Both the position numbers and the translations under genes were made by a program. The notes under the pieces were generated by a model. It searched no databases. It worked only from the letters and a program-made list of their open reading frames with translations, and had not been told where the DNA came from. A stretch of 64,000 bases of DNA, taken from NCBI RefSeq assembly GCF_043641665.1, contig NC_092182.1:21389241-21453240 (forward strand). Reading direction: 5' to 3'. Source of the stretch: Enoplosus armatus. Taxonomy: Eukaryota > Chordata > Actinopteri > Centrarchiformes > Enoplosidae. Positions 56,470 to 64,000 of this stretch are shown here, in pieces. Position 1 is the first letter of the stretch; each line of letters starts with the position of its first letter.

Positions 56470-56510
56470 CTTTCCACTTGTGAAGGGACCGGAGCCGGAA
56501 GGAACGACGG
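56470..56510 (-). other. rps10: rps10 non-coding first exon
   Basis: Ends in GTGGAAAG/GTAAAG on the minus strand (boundary 56470). The pyrimidine-rich CCTTCCGGCTCCGG upstream fits a 5'TOP-type start of a ribosomal protein mRNA, near 56500. The exact start is inferred. Intron 1 is 56004-56469. Confidence 0.7.
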
Positions 56511-56620
56511 TAGTTGATCGGGAAGGTTTATTCGCTCGGCCCGGGGCTGCTGGAGACATGTCGCCCCCTGCTGGTGTGGAGTGGAAGACCAGCTTGGTGA
56601 ATATACAGCAGCATAGTCAT
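56490..56620 (-). promoter_or_regulatory. rps10: rps10 promoter region
   Basis: CpG-rich stretch with an ETS-type CCGGAAG (about 56495) and GGCCCGGGG. No clear TATA box at the usual place. The CTCF-like motif at 56561-56576 lies inside. Confidence 0.6.
56561..56576. promoter_or_regulatory. CTCF-like motif beside the rps10 promoter
   Basis: The minus strand reads CAGCAGGGGGCGAC, near-consensus for the CTCF core. It is about 60 bp upstream of the likely rps10 start. Occupancy is not known. Confidence 0.45.
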
Positions 56621-56935
56621 AGTGTACCATAGACTGCATTAATTTAGCTATACATAAAACAACGCTTTTACGCAGTGGTGGTAATTTAAAATCAGACATT
56701 ATATATGAGTAAAAGTACTAATACTTCACAAAATACTCTGTACAAAAAAGTTCTGCATCGAAAATGTAACTTGAGTAAAAGTATGTGAGTATAATCAGAA
56801 AGGTTTTGAAAGTACTCAATGCTGCTTATTTTATTAGATTATTATTACTCATACTTTAATGTAAAATCAGCATTTCACTGTTGTAGTCGGTTGAGGTGGA
56901 GCTGATTTTTAACTATTTTGTATTGGACTGCAACT

Positions 56936-57202
56936 AATGATTATTTTCATTCTGGATTAATCTGTTAATTATTTTCTCGATTAATCAATTGATTGGTTTG
57001 TAAAACTTCATAAAATAGTAAGAAATTCTGTCACAATTACTCAGAGCCCAAAGTGACACCTTCACAAAGCTTGTTTTGTCCAACCAATAGTACAATAAAT
57101 AAAATGAACTGATTATAATAATTAAATTAAAAGCGGAACATCTTCACATCTAATTTTCTGTCAATCAACTAATTAATTATTCGACTATTTGTTTCAGCTG
57201 TA
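56936..57202 (+). repeat. Dispersed MITE-like repeat, copy 9
   Basis: Left GACTGCAACTAATGATTATT, then TTATTTTCTCGATTAATCAA, GAGCCCAAAGTGACACCTTC, CTTGTTTTGTCCAACCAATA and right end TTTGTTTCAGCTG. Confidence 0.85.
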
Positions 57203-58005
57203 CTTATATAAACTGTTGGGTAGTTTAATTTATAACGAAGCACCATATTTTATAAGCTCTTCATATGTTACATGCAAAAATCTTAATTTGTAAGTAGCAA
57301 CTAAAGCTGTCGGATAAATGCAGTGAAATAAAAAGTGCTTTCAACACATTTATGCATCCATAATAATAATCCAATGTTACATAATCTAATAATATTATTA
57401 TATATTATATAGTATAACATTCACAGGGGCTGCAACAGGAGGTGCCGCCACCTACTGTACCAGAGTGTGTGTAACTTCATGACTTAAACATAAAAAAATA
57501 AATCTTTATAAAGAAGTTATATTGTGGATATCCTTACATACTTTAACATTTTCAATGAGCATTCAAGACCTTTACTTACAGTGGAGTATATTTACATTAT
57601 AGTATTGCTACTTTTATTTAAGTGAATGATCTGAATAGTTCCTCCACCTGGGAATAATTAGCAATAATGTGCATGCTAACTAGTAAGCCAAGAATGATAA
57701 AATGATAATTCAATTATAAATGTATTGTCATAAATTACAAAGTTGTCTACACAAATTCTGTAGTTTAGTCTACAAAATTAACTTGACAAAAACATTTAAT
57801 TCCTGCTGCGTTTCATGATAAAAACATTTCACTTAACCACACAAATCATGTAACCACTCCTTCCATCTAAATGATTGCCTCTTAAAGCAGAGCTGTGTTT
57901 GTTTAAGCTCTTTTATGGCAGGTTGATGAGTTAAATGAGACAAACAGCTCAGGAGGCAGAGGGTTTCCACTCAGCTTGTTGACTTCAAGAACACTCAGTG
58001 AGAAT

Positions 58006-58268
58006 TAGGGCTGCGACTAACCATTGTTGTTATTATTGATTAACCTGTCGATAATTTTTCTGATCAATCTGTGTAAAGTCTACAAAATGTAAGAAAATAG
58101 TGAAAAACGTTCATCATAATTTCCCAGGGCGACGTCTCCAAATGACTTGTTTTGTCAACAAAGCAAAAAATCTTCACAATTGAGAAACTGGAACCACAGA
58201 ATGTTTAGCTTTTCTTTTTTTCACCTATTCGATTAATCAAATCAATCAAAATTATTTATTCATTTCAA
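58006..58268 (+). repeat. Dispersed MITE-like repeat, copy 10
   Basis: Starts TAGGGCTGCGACTAACCATT and includes ATGACTTGTTTTGTCAACAA and GAGAAACTGGAACCACAGAA. The right end is diverged. Confidence 0.8.
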
Positions 58269-58740
58269 CTTTTTGGCCATTTTAGCACCACATTAAACAA
58301 TGGCTCTCTTTATATTAGGTGTAATGATTGTAAGTTTAATTTCTTTCGTTTTTATTCCTAGTTATAATGAGTTTTATTTGTTGATTTCATTTTTGCCTTT
58401 TGTATTCTCTTCTATCTTAATTTACTAAGAAAGGTTTTTTTTTTCAAATTTGCCTTGGTATTTTGGTGCATAACAATAAACATAGTAAGAGAAAAGAATA
58501 TAATATAATAAAGAGTATAAAGAATATGTGCAATGAGGAGAGATAATAATCCAAAAAATGTGCATTGCCCTGCTTTTAATTTGGTCAAATGTTTGTACTT
58601 GTCTAATTCTGCTTGTCTCTGTAGCCCTGACATGTTTAAATCTTGGTTTATTCATATCAAGAACTTTATAACTTGGTTTTCCAAGGTGTTCTATGGAAAT
58701 CATAGTAAAAACATTATTGTTATTCTTTTATTTTTCCCAG

Positions 58741-58971
58741 CATGCGTTTCCGCCGAAGGGTTCCTCGTAAAACCTTTATTTCGAAAGAGCTTCCCGGAAG
58801 TTTAATTGTCCGTTATGGCTACCTTGACTGAAATGCACGGACCATCCCCCATCTGGCGGCTCCGCTCAGTGAGACATTTACCGGCGATACGACGGAGGCA
58901 GTCCCTGCCGATGAAGACAATGATTACATCTTAAAAAATATTCAAAGAAGCTGGATTAATATTTCGTTTCG
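58741..58971 (+). promoter_or_regulatory. Candidate pacsin1 promoter and non-coding first exon
   Basis: A CpG-rich patch with an ETS-type CCCGGAAGT (58793-58801), followed about 15 bp later by CCGTTATGGCTACC, and a strong donor TTTCG/GTAAGTTA at 58971/58972. The sequence faces away from rps10. By human synteny PACSIN1 lies here in this orientation and has a non-coding first exon. No PACSIN F-BAR coding exon was found to 64000. A 39-codon frame (58815-58934, MATLTEMHGPSPIW...) ends before the donor and would be an upstream ORF. Confidence 0.5.
58815..58934 (+). CDS. Possible upstream ORF in the candidate first exon
   Basis: 39 codons from ATG to TAA, starting MATLTEMHGPSPIWRLRSVR. The protein is not recognised. 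A neighbouring frame stays open to the donor with a more protein-like sequence (DEDNDYILKNIQRSWINISF), but it has no ATG of its own. Kozak context: -3 is G or T depending on alignment (GTTATGG). Confidence 0.25.
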   Translation: MATLTEMHGPSPIWRLRSVRHLPAIRRRQSLPMKTMITS

Positions 58972-60189
58972 GTAAGTTATTCTTCATATTTTACATCACT
59001 CATCAACAGCTAGCGTAGGTTTGTTGTTGATAAACTAGCCTGATTTATATTAGTTAATATTGCTGAGCCGTTACATCTGCTGCCGTTGAGAACAGGCATT
59101 TTTCAAACGGTTATGTTCCTTCTGCGACTAAATTAAAGTCGACATCATTAAAAGTGAGTTGCTTTGAGAGGGAAAGTCTCCGTTTGCATCATTAAACCCT
59201 GCAGTTTTGTGCTGAAGTGCAGGAGATCTAACTTGAACCACCGCTGCCCCTGAACACCTGCTCCAGGACACTCGTTTCAAATCCAAATGAATCAGGATCT
59301 ACATTATAATACGTGTTCAGGTTCACATAAGAAAACTACATTTCACTACATTTGTAGGAGTTGCTGTGCTGAACATGCAGTGAGGAGCGGAGACCCAGCA
59401 GCAGCAGTCCGTGCTGGCTGCAGCAGAGGGCAGGGAGGGATGTCTAAAGTGTAACAGCTCGTCTCTGGGGGAGAGCCTGTGCTTCCTCCAGACCAGCACA
59501 TTTCTTTGATTTATCGTTGGAGAGCAGCTGGTGGTAGATCAGTTCAGAGCTGCTGTCAGGTGCCGACCTCCATGTGAACACAGACCCTCCTCTCTGGGTG
59601 AGCTCTGTCCACGGTTCTGAACTCTGACGGACTGTGGCTTCGTACATTCAGCGCACCAGGCTGCTGTCTGCATGTGCAACGCAAAATGTTGCAAAGAGAT
59701 ATTAAATGAAACGCAGAAGTCAATTTATTCAAAAAACATTGTGTTCCCCCTCATGTGTTAAAGGGCCACTCCACTGTTTTTACACATGAAGTTCAGTTTA
59801 CTTGTCTGCTCACCCTGTGAAGACAACACTGTGGCTCTAGAGGAGCTTGTTCTGAGAATATATCAGGGATAGACAACACATTTATAACGGAAAAAATGCA
59901 TCACAAATTAGAGATGTGGAGTTTGAAAGAAGTGGGCAAGGCAAGTCCAAAGAAAGATGCTACTGATATGCATTTTGGGAAGTGTAGGATCCAGGGTTTT
60001 TGAAGCTTGGCCTCTACCAACTTGGTGGCAGTGCAGTGCTGGAGTCCTTCTTTAAAGTCACTTTGTCTGTTTTTTGTCTTTTCAACAGACTGAATCTGTA
60101 ATTTGCCATTTGTAGTTGTTGCAGCAAAGTAATCTACAGTAGGTTTCCACCTATTGTGTGTTGGACAAGAAGAGATTCAGCCTGATTAA

Positions 60190-60330
60190 GTTCATTTCAT
60201 GTCAAACAAATGGCAAATAATTGCTGGTTCCAGCTTCTTACGTGTGAGGATTTGATGCTTTATCTGTTTTATAGTCATTGTAAGTGCACATTTACACTGT
60301 AAATTGGACAAATAATAGATAATAATGGTT
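60190..60330 (-). repeat. Dispersed MITE-like repeat, copy 11 (partial)
   Basis: Includes GGCAAATAATTGCTGGTTCC and CAGCTTCTTACGTGTGAGG, the family middle; ends are missing. Confidence 0.6.
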
Positions 60331-61930
60331 ATTCTCACTCAGTGTTTTTGCTGTCAACAAGCTGAGTGGGAATGCTCAGCCTCCTACGCAGTTTGTCATG
60401 AGGAAATCATCTCGTCTAATTTCTGATCATCAAACCCATCGACCCGCAATAACAAAGCGTAAACAAACACAGCTCTGCTTGAAGAGGGGATCATTTGGAT
60501 GCAGGGAATGGTTACTGAGGACTATAGTGCGAGCGAGTGAGTCATATTTATCACGAACTACAAAAGGAATATGAATTATTTCGAGTTTGACACAACGCTA
60601 GATAGATTTTCGAGGGTCATTCAAACATAAGTGTGTGGTTTATTTAGATTAGCGACTTAATCGTATGCTCAAGCGTACCTACAAATTCAACAGCAGTGGG
60701 TCATTCAGAGAGAGAGGCGTGAGTGGATCTGTGTGTGTCTCTGTACACATGTTAAAGTGTTTTTATTTGAGCGAGTGCCTAATTGGATTAGTTCATGTGA
60801 CAAATGAGGGACACTCATTTGATTTGCAGCGCCCGGGTTCAGCTCCTCTCTGTTTTTGTAGTAGCAATAATAGATGAGCCGTCATTGCTAATGTAATTAG
60901 TTAGACTAAACCCTAAGTCCCCTTTTTTTCTTTTTCTGTGTAAATAATTATAGATTTGACCATGTTATTCCCAGTGGGCATAGACGCCACTGTTTGCTTC
61001 CAATTTCCATTTATACTTGGCATGTCACATCTGGTGCTCACCAGCCCCGTCTGACGTTAGCTGATTGAAAGCAATTAAGCTTGCTTGTTCTTTTCTATTA
61101 GTCCCTTTTGCCTTTTTAACCAGGAATATGACTTCAGACATCCTAAGCCTTTTCCATCTATGTCTGGGTTTGAATCAATGCAATTAAAAATTTCATTTTT
61201 ATCTCAGCTCCTCCTGAGAATTATACCTCGACACTAAATAGGTTATGATTGTTTCAAAGTTAAGTACTGCTCTGCTGCAAGGCCTCTTAGCTCAGATCCA
61301 CTGTATGTAATATCTATGGACAAACACTCAAGTTGATCATTTTCACCACAGAATGGAAAGGATCCTCCATACGTGTTCAGAGAGTGGAGAGATGTACAGG
61401 CTGGGTGGTGAGACAGCGAGGCTTTGGCATTGGCCTGAACTGTAAGGTAACTGGAGCCTGAGATAGGATCCTCACAGGGGATCATGGGAGAAAGGCAGGC
61501 TGCATTTCCTTAAAGGGCCAGGGGTTTGCATGTCCTCTGTCATTTCTCTCCAGCTCATGTCGGCACATGAAGAGATCTGGGGAGTTTGACTTGTTACTGT
61601 GATAGAGTAGGGAAAAGGGCAGAGTGATTGTTACATACCAGGACATACTGTGTTGAATTGCGGAGTGGCAGACGAACACGAGATAACAATTGCACAAAAG
61701 ATTCGTCCTGCCTCGGCAGAGAATAAATGTCATTCATTGTTTTGTGTTTTATGAAAGGTGGCAGGCAGCTCTGTGATGGAAAAAGAAAAGCCAGGATGGG
61801 TCTGATTCCATTTTGCTGTTAGATACATACATGATTTAAGCTTGCTGCTGGTTTTTAATGTAGGACTTTGGCCTTTCCTGTGCCCTCATGATCTTTTAAA
61901 CAATAATATTTCAAGGAATTCAAATTTCAA

Positions 61931-62459
61931 GGACTGCAGCTGACAATTATTTGTATTATTGATTCATCTTATAATTATTTTCTTGACAAAAGTCCCAAAG
62001 ATATTCACTTTATCATAGAAGACTATGGCTGTGTCCGAAATCTCTCTCTATTTACTGTATAGTGCTCTGAAATAATCCCACAATGGAAGTAGTGTTCATG
62101 GCCTCTACACTACTTTCTGATAACAATCCCACAATGCCTTGCATTTTATAGATTTGACAAATTACTGTCGGTGATGACATAAAATGATGGTGGTTCCTAA
62201 GTATCTGAAACTTACTGATCACTGTAGAGTAAACCACTGAGAGTGTATTATATATGGAGTAACGAATGAGTGAACAAAGGAGTGATTTTGGATGCAGATT
62301 TAGAAAATCACCAAATATTCACATTAGAGAAGCTGAAACCAGGGAATTTTGGGCATTTTTACATTAATTAAAATTACTTAAAAGATTAACTTATTATGGA
62401 GGAAAGTCTTGCAGATTATTTTTCTTTCAGTTAACTTATTGATTAATCATTTCAGCTTG
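61931..62459 (+). repeat. Dispersed MITE-like repeat, copy 12, split by another element
   Basis: Left part 61931-62027 (GGACTGCAGCTGACAATTAT) and right part 62299-62459 (ACATTAGAGAAGCTGAAACC to GATTAATCATTTCAGCTTGG). About 270 bp of unrelated sequence lies between. Confidence 0.7.
62028..62298. repeat. Second MITE (GTGTCCGAAATC type) nested in copy 12
   Basis: The left end is GGCTGTGTCCGAAATCTCTC; the right end, inverted, is CTGCATCCAAAATCACTCC. These form imperfect inverted repeats. A clear target duplication was not found. The element resembles a common non-autonomous fish transposon. Confidence 0.6.
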
Positions 62460-63010
62460 GCAAATGTCCGGTATATGTCCCATTTTAGGTGTTCTCAGAG
62501 TCCCAAAAAAGTTCCCAGTTTTCACCCAAAGCTGGTTTAGCTGATTCTACTATATTTCCCTACGTGGGAATTGTGTTATGTATGAGGAGTTTGAGAAACA
62601 TCTTCCCAGACACTGATTAGAAATTCCCTGTTGTGTCTATAGTGTCTATAGTCTGACGGTGCTGCACAGTGCCTATAGATTCTGAATCAGCAGAATTTAA
62701 CCAGCAGGCTGTACAGTGCAGATAAGCAGCTTCATGCCAGCACAGTCCGGCCATGCAGCTCCTTTATCCCGAGGTGCATCCAGGTCCCTGCCTGATCATA
62801 AATTCATGAACAGATAGAGAGTATGTTTTGTTATGTCAGCCCCAAGATAAATATAATACATTCACTTCCATAAAACGTTGTACCTGAAACTCATCAACCA
62901 ACCTTTCTTTAAAGCACAGATGTGTTAAAATGTTTCTTGCTTTCATGCCAGCTCTTGTTTTGCCAACGTGGGCTGAAGTGTTTTTTTTTAATGAAGTCTT
63001 GTATATCTCT

Positions 63011-63240
63011 TCAGCTGCTCTTTGATAATCTATCAATTGTTTAAAGTCATTTTTCAAGCCAAAGTGCCAAACATTATCTAGTTCCAGGTTCCTAATTGCG
63101 AGGATTCTTTTGTGATTGTAAGCTGAATATTTGGGGGGTTTTGGACTGTTGGTTGTACAAAATCAGCAATTTGAATACATCCCCTTGTGTCCCCTACAAC
63201 TGTCATTATTTTGTGACACTTTTATAGACAAAATGATGAA
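63011..63240 (-). repeat. Dispersed MITE-like repeat, copy 13a (truncated)
   Basis: CAGCTGCTCTTTGATAATCT, GTGCCAAACATTATCTAGTT, CTAATTGCGAGGATTCTTTT and GGACTGTTGGTTGTACAAAA show the inverted orientation. It runs directly into copy 13b. Confidence 0.7.
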
Positions 63241-63243
63241 TCT

Positions 63244-63466
63244 AGAGCTGTAGCGATTAGTCTATTAATAGATTAATTGATCTATACAGAATTACATGTC
63301 TCACATTATAGTAAATTGAATATGTTTGGGTTTTGCACTATTGGTCAGACAAAACAAGACATTTGATAAAGTCACCTTGGGCTTCAGGATATCTAATGTT
63401 TTATAGACCAAATGATTAATCAATTAAAGAAAATCATATTTAGAATAATTATTAGTTGCATCCCTA
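63244..63466 (-). repeat. Dispersed MITE-like repeat, copy 13b
   Basis: Begins AGAGCTGTAGCGATTAGTCT and ends TAATTATTAGTTGCATCCCT, with TGGTCAGACAAAACAAGACA and TTTTATAGACCAAATGATTA inside. Tandem with 13a in the same orientation. Confidence 0.8.
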
Positions 63467-64000
63467 TATGAATCAATTAATCAAGAAAAAAAACGATCTA
63501 GTTCCCAACACAGGGGTCACAAGATGATTAAAGACAGAAAAAATTACATTCTCTCACACCAAATTATGTTTACGTCTTCTGACTTCTCCTCATTTTGTTC
63601 TTTTCTTGAGAAACACCAAATACTTTATACTTTTACAGTTTGGAGAATAATCACTCTAGTGCTCATAACTGTCGACACTGAAGGCCCTAACCCGCGATGA
63701 CGTATCACAGGCAGATATTGCTTCACTTTATGAGGCCACGAGACAAAAAGTTTGTGAACTAGTGTTGCATGGCCGTAGGTTTGCTCAAACTACATTGTGG
63801 GCTAGTTTAATGTAAGTCATCCTTGTACGACTGAGAGTGCTGTGGGGTAAGTCGTTTGCGTGCATGTGTCCACTTTCCAGAGCATAATAAATCAGCCCGT
63901 ACCTCCGGGGCTCCTCTGCTGTAGATGGTTACATTACAGATCCCATCTCCCAGCTTAAGAGGAACAAGGAGAGGCTATTAGAGGTTGTTGGCTGCAGGTT

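Larger units (their letters stand above)
56621..58740. other. Intergenic region between rps10 and the next promoter
   Basis: No gene recognised. Holds two plus-strand copies of the dispersed family (56936-57202, 58006-58268). Otherwise AT-rich. Confidence 0.6.
58972..64000. other. Region right of the candidate first exon (possible pacsin1 intron 1)
   Basis: No coding exon was recognised. It carries dispersed-family copies 11-13, a nested second MITE and simple sequence. An open minus-strand frame at 59444-59647 has no identifiable domain. Confidence 0.5.

Noticed and set aside
59444..59647. 67-codon minus-strand frame near the candidate pacsin1 exon
   Set aside because: No recognisable protein and no splice support; possibly part of a 5' region.

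Overview
The window is nuclear DNA of a bony fish, most likely a spiny-rayed (percomorph) teleost. It is AT-rich and intron-rich, full of microsatellites, and carries an intact Tc1-type transposon of a kind common in fish plus many short non-autonomous repeats. Three protein-coding genes can be identified with confidence: grm4 (first coding exon, minus strand), nudt3 (complete coding sequence, five coding exons, plus strand) and rps10 (complete, one non-coding and five coding exons, minus strand). The same neighbourhood is known from human 6p21.31 (GRM4 - HMGA1 - SMIM29 - NUDT3 - RPS10 - PACSIN1), so synteny supports the calls.

Layout. 1-2518 is intron downstream of the grm4 first coding exon. 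2519-3061 (or 3082) is that exon: signal peptide and start of the glutamate-binding ectodomain. From about 3180 to 32000 lies a long non-coding region, probably the grm4 5' intron. It holds the Tc1 element (12055-13302), a possible minus-strand exon ending at 13599, several repeat copies and microsatellites. A CpG-richer patch at about 31200-32100 with strong minus-strand donor sites is a candidate grm4 promoter and 5'UTR exon. 32100-41700 is intergenic and rich in repeats. No hmga1 or smim29 exon was seen between grm4 and nudt3, where human has them.

nudt3 runs 42102-47171 (coding) with a long 3'UTR to about 50.3 kb or beyond. rps10 lies tail-to-tail with it: polyA signal near 52452, start codon at 56003, promoter near 56.5 kb. 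At 58.74-58.97 kb an ETS-type promoter and first exon with a good donor point rightward; by synteny this is probably the non-coding first exon of pacsin1, with the rest beyond the window.

The genes have unrelated roles: a presynaptic glutamate receptor, an inositol-pyrophosphate and dinucleotide-polyphosphate hydrolase, and a 40S ribosomal protein. They form a conserved neighbourhood, not a pathway. The most notable non-genic content is a roughly 300-bp dispersed repeat family with about a dozen or more copies in both orientations, one of them split by a second element, and the apparently intact Tc1 transposase.
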